Shown: positions 1 through 8,982 of the stretch, in pieces | Layout: each line of letters begins with the position of its first letter | How positions within the stretch are numbered: position 1 is the stretch's first letter | Source of the DNA: a virus | Reading direction: 5' to 3' (one strand) | Length of the DNA stretch: 21,685 nt | Virus record (IMG/VR): IMGVR_UViG_3300036985_001022 | Coordinates: 1-21,685 of that record | The notes under the pieces: generated by a model | What the model was told of the DNA's origin: nothing | Databases searched by the model: none | The model's input: the letters and a program-made list of their open reading frames with translations, nothing else | Position numbers and translations under genes: made by a program

Positions 1-499
1 TACTTCCAATATTTACATATGGGGTAATTGAGAAATTAATTTGTAATAAAGCTGGATTAGGATTTGTAAAGCTTAAACTTCTTCCAATACCATTCAATGA
101 CCTTAAAGCATACTCTGATGGAGAAGCAGGAGTGGTTCCTGAATTCCTTATAAATGCAAAGTATGATTGCTCTTTCTTTTCAAAATAATTAGATTGCACA
201 AAACCACCTGATTGTATATCAGTATATAAATCTGCATCCCAAGTATCATCCCCTTCTATATTTAAAGTTTTAAATAACTTATTCTGCAATGGAACATCAT
301 TAAATACACTTTTAATAGTAGCTTCTGTGAATACCCCATAAAATGTATTTCTTTGAGACCCGGTATTGTGTCTGTACAAGTTACCACTTTTAAAAGTGTA
401 GAAAAAATTGTTCATCCCAATCATGAAGTCAGGATAGAAGGAGTAGAAGGATACCCATCCATCTACTCCCGGACTATATGTTAATGTATAATTTGACAT
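1..499 (-). CDS. Tail protein, N-terminal part only (runs off the window)
   Basis: The reading frame opens with ATG at 499-497 and stays open for 166 codons to the left edge, so only the N-terminal part is visible. The start reads MSNYTLTYSPGVDGWVSFYS and continues with FYPDFMIGMNN and FYTFKSGNLYRHN, an aromatic, beta-rich segment. From memory, segments of this type occur in Bacteroidota phages in, or right after, the long tail stabilisation proteins. It starts 31 bases after the stop of the giant tail gene, and the gap holds an 18-base near-palindrome. The position suggests a tail part working with the upstream giant protein. The exact role is unknown. No signal peptide or TM segment is seen. 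Confidence 0.8.
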   Translation of the reverse strand, partial: MSNYTLTYSPGVDGWVSFYSFYPDFMIGMNNFFYTFKSGNLYRHNTGSQRNTFYGVFTEATIKSVFNDVPLQNKLFKTLNIEGDDTWDADLYTDIQSGGFVQSNYFEKKEQSYFAFIRNSGTTPASPSEYALRSLNGIGRSLSFTNPNPALLQINFSITPYVNIGS

Positions 500-510
500 T
501 TTATTATAAA

Positions 511-528
511 AGTGTATTCAAGTACACT
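511..528. repeat. Imperfect copy of the dispersed 18-bp inverted repeat
   Basis: The plus strand reads AGTGTATTCAAGTACACT. It differs at one base from the perfect-arm form at 8990-9007 and 16110-16127 once orientation is allowed for. It lies one base past the stop codon of the giant tail gene and before the ATG at 499. On the minus-strand RNA the substitution causes a C/A mismatch at the loop, leaving about 6 base pairs followed by UUUUAUAAU. It could be a weak terminator or a protein-binding site. Confidence 0.6.
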
Positions 529-529
529 A

Positions 530-3500
530 TTAACAACATGCTATTGAAGTAATTGTCATTAATGGTGGTGTAATTATAATGCTACCTATTTCTGCACAAG
601 CATTAAAAGCATATCCCGGATTTACCGTTACAAATTGTATTGCTCCTCCACAGATAGTGTATTGAACTCCAATAATGAGATTGGTAGTATTAACCCCTGT
701 GTATGTTCCACATACGTCATTACAAGTAACTCCCGGTGGTATTGATGCAATAGAATCTGTAGCAGATGCACCTGTGTATGATACTACTGTCCATCCACAA
801 GAAGGACTCCCAGCAGTTACTACAAATGTACCTAATGGAATCACAGGTCCTACATATGATGCGACTACAGTTGCTGCCGATGCGCAGTTTTGCAATACAT
901 AGTTACTTCCATATTCGCAAGTTCCAAACAATACAATAACTCCGTTCTCTACTCTAAACCAATTGTAAGGAGGAGGGCAAGCACTTGGTGCGTGATAATA
1001 TCCATCAGGTAATGGGAACTGCCCATTTACATCTTGGAATACTAAATCATAGTATCCAAGCGTACCCCCTGAACCATTTACATAGTTTACATAGTATGTT
1101 TGAGATACAGAACCACCACAAGCATTGAAAGCATCCGATTGAGTTCCTGATGAACTGAATGAAGTCAGATTAGATGGACAAGAAATTCCAATTGTAAATG
1201 GTGATGCAGATACACATAATGAAATGCAAATAATCCTTACAGTACTTGGAGTCGCAGATGTCTTTGGTATTACTAGATGACAAAGACCCGGAGCTCCCGG
1301 TGTTAATTGGGTAGAAGCAGGAACCACAGTAACATTAGTTGTGGTAATACCCGGATTGTACCCTGTTAACCCATTCCAGTAAAGTACGGGGATATTTGAC
1401 CAAGGACTATTAGGTATTATTCCACAATTATATGCTGTGTCTCCTACATATATAGGCTCTGCACTTGCTCCTGATGCTAAGTAACCAAAAGTATCTGAGC
1501 TTACAGAATTATATATTAATCCGTTGTACATAGCTATCATTCCAATAGGACCATTACCCGGTGCTAATATTACCCCAATAGCACCAATAGAACTACCCAT
1601 ATCCACATCTAAAATAAAGTATCCTTGCCCAGTTCCTGTCACTCCAACAGCAGGACAATTATGAGCACATGAAGGACAAGTATTTTGTGGTAGCAATGAA
1701 CATGAAACTAATTGTCTTACGATAACACTATCAGAATAATATCCATCAGGAGCACAAGTAGTCATGTTAGCATCTAAAAATATAGCTGTTGCTGACGTTA
1801 AGTTTGGACCATTTAAAAAATATGGAGTAAGAGCTATACAGTTACAGCAAACATCTTGCTCACTAACGCCTGAGTGACATAAAAATACTTGACTTGCTGC
1901 TCTGTAATCCCATATTAAATACAAGTAATCTTGTAATGTACCACAATTAAAATTAGCTTGTGCTATATTCCCTGATTGAGTTATAGGAGTAGCATCAGAA
2001 GCAAGACTAATTACCGCATCTACATCTATTATATTGTTGTCGTATAATGTATTTGATGTATAATATTTTAATTTGTCTGTAGTTAAATCAAAATTAAAAG
2101 TATCAGGAGGTATTTTATTTGAGTACATGTATACATCGCTATTATTTATAGGAATAGAACCAAACCCTTGAGCCCCTGTTGTTGCCCCATAATAACTTAC
2201 AAGAGGGATTGATGTACCTGATGCAAATGTTACAAAACTTGTTTGCAACGGAGATACATAAGAACCATTTTCGTATCTGTATTGAATATGATTTGTTTGA
2301 CCTGAATCTGAATTATTAGTTACTACAATTTCAATAACAGTTAATGATATTTGATTTGGGCATCCAACATTTACAGCAAGAACTACACTACCACTCGAAG
2401 TAATAGTTATCTCAGTTTGTTTTACATTGTTTACTCCTTTGTTAAATGTCAATACCCCACTTACATTTACGCTGTTAGTAGTATAAGTAACTGAATTGTA
2501 TACAGCATCTATTACAAAGCTTCCTCCAGCACTAATTGATAATACAGTATACTCAATATCAACATCCCCTACATACTCACCTAAATTAACACAATAAGAA
2601 ACAGCATCATTTGTTAAGCTAAATGTTTGAGATACCCCACAAGACAAACATTGGATAGGTTGAGGTATTTCTATTGCATTGCTAGTAAGGACATACTCAT
2701 TCATATAAGGGTCATATCCTCCAAGTTTTTGAGTATTGAATGAAGATATAAATAAATCTCTAAACCATGTTCTCATTCCTTGTTCTGATACAAGTTTTAA
2801 TTGGTCATTTGTATAGCTATTACCTCTTAATTGAATAACTGCACCACGTTTAGCATCTGTAAAATATCTATCGTATCCCCAATGCACATAACTTTCAGGA
2901 TGATAACTTATCCCATATTTTTCTGTACGAGCTATCTGTGTCCCCAATACTTCAGGAACAGAAGTGAGAGTACTTCCACCAGCAGCATCAGATAAAAGAT
3001 TTTTCCCTGCAAGCACATATGATATTTTATCTTCCTGTAAAACAAGCACATCTGTTTCACGAGCATCTAATAATTGAATTGGTCCAAATGCATCTTCGCA
3101 TTGTTTGAAATTTAATAATCCTAAATTGAATTCATTTAATCTATTTGTATTGCTTTCATCATAGTATACGCCACTATATGTGATATCAGCAAATCTGTCT
3201 ATTCGTCTATAATCTTGAGAAGCAACAGCTGTTACTCTGTTCCCAAAGTCAAAAGATTTTCCTATAATTGAATCACGAATCTTATAACTCTCGGCTCCAT
3301 TACCAAATGAATAACAATTGGCAAATCCAGTATTAATTATCGCATCAAGAGATGATGTTTGATTTTGAATATTTCCTTCATGGAATCCGTTAGTAATAGG
3401 TAATGAAAGATTGTTTTCATAAAATATATCGGGGTTAGCATCTTTTGGTTCTGTTTCAAATATTAACAAGTTTGTAGCACGGAATACCTCTACAGTAGCT

Positions 3501-6241
3501 TGAATAGATGAAGTTGTTCCATCTCTAAACCAATCATCACACGCAAAAGTTCCTGTCATTACTAAAACAAGTTCATTGGTTGATGGATTACGATACCATC
3601 CAAAATAGTTTGTACATAAACTGCTTGGGATACCAGTGGGAGAAGCCAATGACCCAATATACTCCCCTTCAGGAGTACAGTTGTTTCCTCCTGCTACGCC
3701 TACTCCATTTTCAACTACAATACCTACATTATCTCCATTCCACCAATCAATCATGCTATCATAATTCTTTGATGATATCAATGTGGTATCTACAGTATAC
3801 TTGCGTTTTTCACAACTATTGTTACCATCTCCTGTCCCATTACGAGTGAACTTAAAAGATAATCTAATACGGCTACCGGCAGGGACAGTATAATCATCCC
3901 ACATCCCTGTAGCTGGATTCTTTATGTTCATTGGGTATTGTAATCTTGGGCTTACTCCTCCATCGTCTTCGTTAACATTGTATGTTCCTTGAGAAACAAT
4001 AGCATTATCATCAATCTGAACATTGAAATTACTCGGATTAATTTTCATATATACTCCTGATGGAACCTGAATTTGTATATTAGGGTCTACTTGACTATAA
4101 ACAGTAATAAAGTTTTGAGTCTTTGATTCCTTTTCCAATACAGTAGCAAATGTGCATTGCTGAGTAGCTCCTACGCTATCAGCTTTTACAATTAATCTAT
4201 CGCCTTGACTTACTTTCCTTGCATTTTCTCCTTCCAATAAGAAGTATGCATTATTTGAATTTGGGTCAATAAAGAATATAAGAGTGTATATTGTCTCATA
4301 TAACGCTGTATCAGGTTTAATAACAAATTTATATCGTGTTGCCCAATAAGGGGGTTTTTGTGTAGGTGGTATGTTTACATACGCCATGTTCTGTAATGCT
4401 GAATTAGCACAAGGTACAAACAACGTATTGTTATTACTTACTAATGCAGTAGTTGCCCTATTATAGTCATCCATATAAACAATACCAATCTCATACCCAC
4501 GATTACTGTGTAAGCTTAATGGGTTTGATATTTCTTGAAAGTTTGCTTCAATACCATTTATATAATAATACTCATAAGCAGTATATGTAGGAGCTACAAG
4601 GTCATCTACATACGCAACTACAGGCATAACAAATCCAACTGTGGATGTAGCTGGAGTTGTTACCACATATATTGGTTGACCTAATGCACTTATACCACTC
4701 CCATATTTTAAATATGTAGATAATTGTTGAGGTACAGAACAGTTAAATTTATCTGTGAATGTTGTTCCATTACAAGCATTTGCAATTGGTTGTATATTGG
4801 TTGATGTACCTACAGCATTCTGAAACTCAGGGCTAGAAGCAAATTCATATGCTGAAGTATAATTTTTAACCAAAACATAAGAGAAACTTATAGTTACATC
4901 ATTTGTTTGTGCAGAAGGGAAAGGAAGACTCCCGGTAAATAATGCATGCGTGAATGTAAATGTAAATGATATAGCAGAACCTTTGCTTAAAGTTAATCCT
5001 GCTAAAGTTATTTGTAAAATAGAATCTGCTACAGTTTGACTACCATTAATAACATAAGTTGCTGTTCCTGTACCACTTACCATTGGGGTAGACCCAATTT
5101 CCGCAGTAACCACAGTAGGATAATATTCAAACATCACATCATTACCATCATTATCAACTAAATCATATCCTTCTACATAATTAGCAAACATCAATCTATT
5201 ACCCATAATTGTTTGAGCTTTAGCTTGAAGAGGAACATTATCGTATAATCTTAATATCTCTGAGTCAGGAAGTATAGTGAAGATTTTACTATTACTAAAT
5301 TGATAGTTGATATCTTGGTTATCTACATATCCAAGTTCTTGCTTATTCAACTTTTCAATAACTTTGATTACGTTTGAATCAGCTTCTTTAAATAATAAAT
5401 CAATACTCTTTACAAGTGGTCCACCAGTATTAAATGTAACTTCAACAGCATTGGTTTGATTTATCATCCCTTCGTTTAGATAACTATTAATACTAAAATT
5501 AAAAGGTTGTGGAGTAAATGAAGGTTCAGTAAATTGAGATGTAGCTGAATATTCATTATCAGCATATTGATATCTATAAGCAAAACATAAGAACCTAGTT
5601 TCCATAAAGTTCTCTTGACCATTTGTAACGTATGGTCTTATCCCCGGAGATTCAATAGGTGGTCTTTTAATTACTAATATGTCTTCTGATGTAATGGTAT
5701 CTATATTACTTAAAGGGACTGAGTATCCTCTTGTTATATTTATAAATCTTGGAGGATTATAATCATCTGTCCAGAATAATAAGTTCTCAGTTGTAGTTCC
5801 TGTCTTTATAAGATTAATCCCAGTTATCAAATAATCTGAATTAAAATTTAAAGTAGTATCTACATTGTTCCCATCATTGATGCTAACGATATGGTAAGTA
5901 AGAATATTTGTATTGGTATTGAATGATACCACCAAATCAAGTTTTCCTGTTGCACCTACTGGGAAGTCAGGGTCATGGACAAACCAATATAATGTACTTG
6001 CTTCTCCATCTTGATATGCCCCAATGCATTTAGCATTGGCACTTAATGCAGTTCCATCAATATAAGTCAATGATGTTAATCCTTCATTCCCTTTAGTATT
6101 TTCTATAACACCAATTTCGGACATCTCCGTAGAGCCCATCCTAATATTCATGGCATCAATGTATTCACCATTGGGAACAAGTCTTTCATCAAAGACTTTA
6201 TTCATTCTTCCTGTTATGAAGTTTCTTGTTATGTTTGTCAT
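530..6241 (-). CDS. Giant tail stabilisation / muzzle-type protein
   Basis: This 1903-residue protein is the largest in the window. Its N-terminus (TRNFITGRMNKVFDERLVPN, then GEYIDAMNIRMGSTE) resembles the crAss-like phage proteins compared with the P22 gp10 tail stabilisation protein. A region near residues 1055-1190 contains ARETDVLVLQEDKISYVL and VHWGYDRYFTDAKRGAVI, like conserved cores of this family. From about residue 1195 to the end the protein changes character: Ser/Thr/Gly/Asn-rich, apparently all beta, with about 30 cysteines and repeated DGYY-type modules (TTCAPDGYY; FPLPDGYYHAPSAC), ending in ACC. It follows the two ring proteins, the place of the tail tip in podoviruses. It probably closes the tail below the rings, with the Cys-rich part facing the host. 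Family call moderately sure; exact role inferred. Confidence 0.75.
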   Translation of the reverse strand: MTNITRNFITGRMNKVFDERLVPNGEYIDAMNIRMGSTEMSEIGVIENTKGNEGLTSLTYIDGTALSANAKCIGAYQDGEASTLYWFVHDPDFPVGATGKLDLVVSFNTNTNILTYHIVSINDGNNVDTTLNFNSDYLITGINLIKTGTTTENLLFWTDDYNPPRFINITRGYSVPLSNIDTITSEDILVIKRPPIESPGIRPYVTNGQENFMETRFLCFAYRYQYADNEYSATSQFTEPSFTPQPFNFSINSYLNEGMINQTNAVEVTFNTGGPLVKSIDLLFKEADSNVIKVIEKLNKQELGYVDNQDINYQFSNSKIFTILPDSEILRLYDNVPLQAKAQTIMGNRLMFANYVEGYDLVDNDGNDVMFEYYPTVVTAEIGSTPMVSGTGTATYVINGSQTVADSILQITLAGLTLSKGSAISFTFTFTHALFTGSLPFPSAQTNDVTISFSYVLVKNYTSAYEFASSPEFQNAVGTSTNIQPIANACNGTTFTDKFNCSVPQQLSTYLKYGSGISALGQPIYVVTTPATSTVGFVMPVVAYVDDLVAPTYTAYEYYYINGIEANFQEISNPLSLHSNRGYEIGIVYMDDYNRATTALVSNNNTLFVPCANSALQNMAYVNIPPTQKPPYWATRYKFVIKPDTALYETIYTLIFFIDPNSNNAYFLLEGENARKVSQGDRLIVKADSVGATQQCTFATVLEKESKTQNFITVYSQVDPNIQIQVPSGVYMKINPSNFNVQIDDNAIVSQGTYNVNEDDGGVSPRLQYPMNIKNPATGMWDDYTVPAGSRIRLSFKFTRNGTGDGNNSCEKRKYTVDTTLISSKNYDSMIDWWNGDNVGIVVENGVGVAGGNNCTPEGEYIGSLASPTGIPSSLCTNYFGWYRNPSTNELVLVMTGTFACDDWFRDGTTSSIQATVEVFRATNLLIFETEPKDANPDIFYENNLSLPITNGFHEGNIQNQTSSLDAIINTGFANCYSFGNGAESYKIRDSIIGKSFDFGNRVTAVASQDYRRIDRFADITYSGVYYDESNTNRLNEFNLGLLNFKQCEDAFGPIQLLDARETDVLVLQEDKISYVLAGKNLLSDAAGGSTLTSVPEVLGTQIARTEKYGISYHPESYVHWGYDRYFTDAKRGAVIQLRGNSYTNDQLKLVSEQGMRTWFRDLFISSFNTQKLGGYDPYMNEYVLTSNAIEIPQPIQCLSCGVSQTFSLTNDAVSYCVNLGEYVGDVDIEYTVLSISAGGSFVIDAVYNSVTYTTNSVNVSGVLTFNKGVNNVKQTEITITSSGSVVLAVNVGCPNQISLTVIEIVVTNNSDSGQTNHIQYRYENGSYVSPLQTSFVTFASGTSIPLVSYYGATTGAQGFGSIPINNSDVYMYSNKIPPDTFNFDLTTDKLKYYTSNTLYDNNIIDVDAVISLASDATPITQSGNIAQANFNCGTLQDYLYLIWDYRAASQVFLCHSGVSEQDVCCNCIALTPYFLNGPNLTSATAIFLDANMTTCAPDGYYSDSVIVRQLVSCSLLPQNTCPSCAHNCPAVGVTGTGQGYFILDVDMGSSIGAIGVILAPGNGPIGMIAMYNGLIYNSVSSDTFGYLASGASAEPIYVGDTAYNCGIIPNSPWSNIPVLYWNGLTGYNPGITTTNVTVVPASTQLTPGAPGLCHLVIPKTSATPSTVRIICISLCVSASPFTIGISCPSNLTSFSSSGTQSDAFNACGGSVSQTYYVNYVNGSGGTLGYYDLVFQDVNGQFPLPDGYYHAPSACPPPYNWFRVENGVIVLFGTCEYGSNYVLQNCASAATVVASYVGPVIPLGTFVVTAGSPSCGWTVVSYTGASATDSIASIPPGVTCNDVCGTYTGVNTTNLIIGVQYTICGGAIQFVTVNPGYAFNACAEIGSIIITPPLMTITSIACC

Positions 6242-6242
6242 A

Positions 6243-7166
6243 TTACTTTATCCACTTATCCATTCCCCGAAGATTCATTAGCAATCTACCCGGATGAATG
6301 TTACTGATTCTAATTTTAGCATTACGCAATAATGCTGACTTTTCTTTTCTTGAACGAGCTACAATATATTCTTGAATACCTAATTTAGATGCAAGCATTT
6401 CATGTTGAATATAAGCATATACATAATGTTCAAATAATTTATTTACTGATATAACTGACTCATCTCCATTTTCCATCCCGTCAGAAATATATTCAAGTAT
6501 ACAAGATTCATCTCTCATATCACTATTAAAAACTATTACTCCTCTCTTTTTATCTACATTAAATGTAGGATTAAAGTTTGCAGTTTCAGTATCTAATCCA
6601 TAACGCTCTCCAAATGAATAATCAAAATACCACATCCCATCCATATACCATCCTTCTTGACCATCAAACATATGACCGGGATTTAAATAAATATTTCTCT
6701 TACCTCCTTTTAACCTATCAAAATCAATAGTTGAATTTTGTGGTTCAAGAATGTTTCCATTTTGGTCAAATAAAATATCACCATTGTTATTTTGTAAATA
6801 AGCACTTGAAGATAATGCTTGGATATTTTCTGTTAAGGGTCTTAAATATCCATCCTTATATAAAGAAATACGTACCCAATTGACATAATCTGATGGGAGA
6901 ACAAATATCAAATTATCTGCCACAGTAAGTTCAAGTACTTTAATTTCTTTAAATGCATCGTAGTTTAATTCCTGAATCGCTCTCTTTGCATGGAATAATA
7001 TTTTATATCGCTCTTCATTATTAATTAATGAATGATTTCCTGTGTACATTAACTGAAAATTCTTTACGATATCAGCCAAGCTGACATATTGGTAAGACCC
7101 CCAGTTTTCATCTGTAGGGGTAGTTCCATTATTTGTATAGTATTGATACTGTGATATATATGCCAT
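6243..7166 (-). CDS. Tail tubular / ring protein (P22 gp4- or T7 gp11-like)
   Basis: This 307-aa protein has the look of podovirus adaptor or tail-tubular proteins: a helical N-terminal part (SLADIVKNFQLMYTGNHSLI, then ERYKILFHAKRAIQELNYDA) and a beta-rich part with PSDYVNWVRISLYKDGYLRP. A helical C-terminus holds EHYVYAYIQHEMLASKLGI and a basic end. In crAss-like phages such proteins form rings between the portal and the tail tip. It starts 5 bases after the stop of the other ring gene and ends one base before the giant tail gene, so the three are probably co-translated. No signal peptide or TM segment is seen. Which ring position it takes cannot be decided from sequence. Confidence 0.75.
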   Translation of the reverse strand: MAYISQYQYYTNNGTTPTDENWGSYQYVSLADIVKNFQLMYTGNHSLINNEERYKILFHAKRAIQELNYDAFKEIKVLELTVADNLIFVLPSDYVNWVRISLYKDGYLRPLTENIQALSSSAYLQNNNGDILFDQNGNILEPQNSTIDFDRLKGGKRNIYLNPGHMFDGQEGWYMDGMWYFDYSFGERYGLDTETANFNPTFNVDKKRGVIVFNSDMRDESCILEYISDGMENGDESVISVNKLFEHYVYAYIQHEMLASKLGIQEYIVARSRKEKSALLRNAKIRISNIHPGRLLMNLRGMDKWIK

Positions 7167-7171
7167 AACTA

Positions 7172-8125
7172 TTATTGTTGCGTGATATTTGTAGGTTGTT
7201 GGTGAGCTTGTTGAGCCATACCAAATTGCGCAACTTCTGTTTCTCTGATAGACATACCAGCATACTCAAGTATTTTTGTAATTAACTTATACTCATAATC
7301 TGCTGACAATTCAAAGTCCTGATAATCAGGTTGAGTTTGGTCAAACGATGGTTCACCATTACTTAAGTTTATATAAGTCCATTTTGGAGGCAATGGAAAT
7401 CTAAAATAATTTGCAATAACTTGACCTACATTTTTATATGTAGGTGGCATTATAGTTATTTTATTTGCTTGTAAAGTAAAAACAGGGAACAACGTAGATG
7501 GAGCAGTTAATAATGATGTGCTTAACAATGTAATTTGACTTTGAGGAATTTTTTCAGCCTCAGTAGCCGAGCTTGCTTTATATATAGCATATGTGTCTCC
7601 TATAGTTACAAAGATATCATTATTAATAATAATTGCAGTATTGCTTATTACTTGAACAACTTGAGCTACTTCGTTTGTAAACCCATTTACAACAATATCC
7701 CCAGCAACAATACCAAGCGTAGTAAATGATGCTGTTGAATCAATAAGTTCTGCTGATACTACACCAGTATTGGTTGCTGTTATATAGTTATTAGGATAGC
7801 ATACTACTCTTAATATCATATATGGGTCACTCCCAGTAGTAATTAATGAAGGTTGATAATATACATTACCAATATAAAGGCTCAATGCTTTTGTTTCGTT
7901 AAATATTTCTAATACTTCTTGATATGTTCTTAAAACATCTGCATATCCTTCATTAATTTGTCTTGTATTCTGACCAACAATTAATTTATTGTAGGCTGAA
8001 AAAACTTCTTCATACATCTCCATTTGAGCTTGAGATGCAAACAAATTAAAATCAGAAGGGGATATATAACCATAGTTATTCTTATTCAAAATAGACAATA
8101 CGGTATTTCTTACTTCGTTAATCAT
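7172..8125 (-). CDS. Ring / tail tubular protein with an inserted beta domain
   Basis: This 317-aa protein begins with a helical segment (INEVRNTVLSILNKNNYGYI, then SPSDFNLFASQAQMEMYEE) that I associate with crAss-like ring proteins. Residues about 117-186 form a separate beta-rich module (ELIDSTASFTTLGIVAGDIV; VQVISNTAIIINND; DTYAIYKAS) that looks like an accessory domain placed in a loop. After it the core resumes (NKITIMPPTYKNVGQVIANY; FELSADYEYKLITKILEYAG). The end is Gln-rich. It probably stacks on the portal or the neighbouring ring, and it opens a three-gene tail block. A terminator and a TAnnTTTG box lie directly upstream, so this block may have its own promoter. Structural role fairly sure; exact ring unknown. 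Confidence 0.7.
   Translation of the reverse strand: MINEVRNTVLSILNKNNYGYISPSDFNLFASQAQMEMYEEVFSAYNKLIVGQNTRQINEGYADVLRTYQEVLEIFNETKALSLYIGNVYYQPSLITTGSDPYMILRVVCYPNNYITATNTGVVSAELIDSTASFTTLGIVAGDIVVNGFTNEVAQVVQVISNTAIIINNDIFVTIGDTYAIYKASSATEAEKIPQSQITLLSTSLLTAPSTLFPVFTLQANKITIMPPTYKNVGQVIANYFRFPLPPKWTYINLSNGEPSFDQTQPDYQDFELSADYEYKLITKILEYAGMSIRETEVAQFGMAQQAHQQPTNITQQ
7568..7777 (-). other. Inserted beta-domain segment within the ring protein
   Basis: Codons about 117-186 of the 317-aa ring protein encode a compact run of alternating hydrophobic beta strands with turns at TTLGIVAGDIVVNG and NNDIFVTIGD. It interrupts the helical core, as a host-variable decoration domain would. Boundaries are estimates from residue pattern only. 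Confidence 0.45.
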
Positions 8126-8139
8126 TGTATCTTTTTATA

Positions 8140-8147
8140 CAAAGATA
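8140..8147 (-). promoter_or_regulatory. Promoter -7 box, Bacteroidota type, before the ring genes
   Basis: The minus strand reads TATCTTTG, a full match to the Bacteroidota -7 consensus TAnnTTTG. It sits 14 bases before the ATG at 8125, so the transcript would have a very short leader. A TTG at 8172-8170 lies about 22 bases upstream, near the expected place of the -33 TTTG, but it falls in the terminator loop and is a weak match. The location directly after a terminator supports a new start here. Confidence 0.5.
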
Positions 8148-8150
8148 AAT

Positions 8151-8179
8151 AAAAAAAAAGAGGGTGCATCAACACCCTC
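8151..8179 (-). terminator. Rho-independent terminator after the 249-aa gene
   Basis: On the minus strand a perfect 7-bp stem GAGGGTG / CACCCTC with loop TTGATG (8179-8160) is followed by nine T residues (8159-8151). It starts 28 bases after the stop codon of the 249-aa gene and precedes the ring genes. Read from the plus strand, the same stem is followed by ATTTTT, so it could work in both directions. Confidence 0.88.
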
Positions 8180-8206
8180 ATTTTTACCTAATAAATATAT
8201 GGAAAA

Positions 8207-8956
8207 TTAAATATTTGCTTCTAGTAATTTTAAAGCTTCTATCCCTTCATCTGTTTGCAGATGCATTGTCACAGACATATATGGGTCTGTATCAAAAGGA
8301 ATATTCATAAGTTTCTTTTTATTGCTTGTTGTATTAAACCAAACTTCTTTAGTTCCATTTTTGAAAACTAAAATGCTTGATGCAAAAAACTTATGTACGT
8401 TAGCTTCAAGCTTTAATAATGGGTCATTAATAACATCTAAGAAATTTCTTGGGTGGTTTTTTGAATACATCAATACATCACGTTTAATTTCAGCAACGCT
8501 GTATTTAGATGGGTCTTTTCCAAACAATACTCGGAATGTCATTTCTAAATGGTCAAGATTCATATTACGAGCTTCAATTAACGCATCAACTTCATAGTTG
8601 ATAGCTTCCATTTCTTCTTCTGCATCCTTCTCATTATTTACTTCTTCAAAAACCACTCCATTCAAAGGGTGGTAATAAAGAAAATGTTGAAGAACAGGGT
8701 TCTGTTTAGGAACATGTAATAATCCATCTTCAAATACTACAGGTTCTAGGATAGCATTCCCGTCCTGTTCATCTTCAAATGGGCTCTTTTGATTTCTTGC
8801 ATAACGCAAAGACCTATTTACGTTGTTTTCTTCATCAAAATACATTAAAGGATATCTTCTAGTATTTCTTGATGCCAATGTGTAAGACAATGGGGTCATC
8901 CCATTTCTTAATTTGTAGACTTTATCTACGCTATTTGTTGTTGCTTTCTTTTTCAT
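8207..8956 (-). CDS. Unknown phage protein between capsid and ring genes
   Basis: I do not recognise a named domain in this 249-aa protein. It begins with a basic segment and a motif-dense part: VYKLRNGMTPLSYTLASRNT, RYPLMYFDEENNVNRSLRYA, then RNQKSPFEDEQDGNAILEPV. An acidic helical stretch around residues 107-125 (EEVNNEKDAEEEMEAINYEV) follows, and the C-terminal part ends in SVTMHLQTDEGIEALKLLEA. From memory, similar proteins sit at this place in other Bacteroidota phages. There is no signal peptide, TM helix or cysteine. It is bracketed by two terminators, so it is set apart from capsid and tail genes. A head-tail joining or capsid role is possible from position only. Its start is preceded by the leader AAATTATATCAA. 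Confidence 0.8.
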   Translation of the reverse strand: MKKKATTNSVDKVYKLRNGMTPLSYTLASRNTRRYPLMYFDEENNVNRSLRYARNQKSPFEDEQDGNAILEPVVFEDGLLHVPKQNPVLQHFLYYHPLNGVVFEEVNNEKDAEEEMEAINYEVDALIEARNMNLDHLEMTFRVLFGKDPSKYSVAEIKRDVLMYSKNHPRNFLDVINDPLLKLEANVHKFFASSILVFKNGTKEVWFNTTSNKKKLMNIPFDTDPYMSVTMHLQTDEGIEALKLLEANI

Positions 8957-8982
8957 TTGATATAATTTAATTTAAATTAAAA

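Noticed and set aside
511-528. Strong terminator after the giant tail gene
   Set aside because: The minus-strand stem has a C/A mismatch and only about 6 pairs; kept as a repeat copy and possible weak terminator only.
675-902. Plus-strand frame of 75 codons
   Set aside because: Lies wholly inside the giant tail gene and has no recognisable domain or start signal.
3580-3849. Plus-strand frame of 89 codons
   Set aside because: Antisense to the giant tail gene; Leu/Tyr/His-rich composition typical of a shadow frame.
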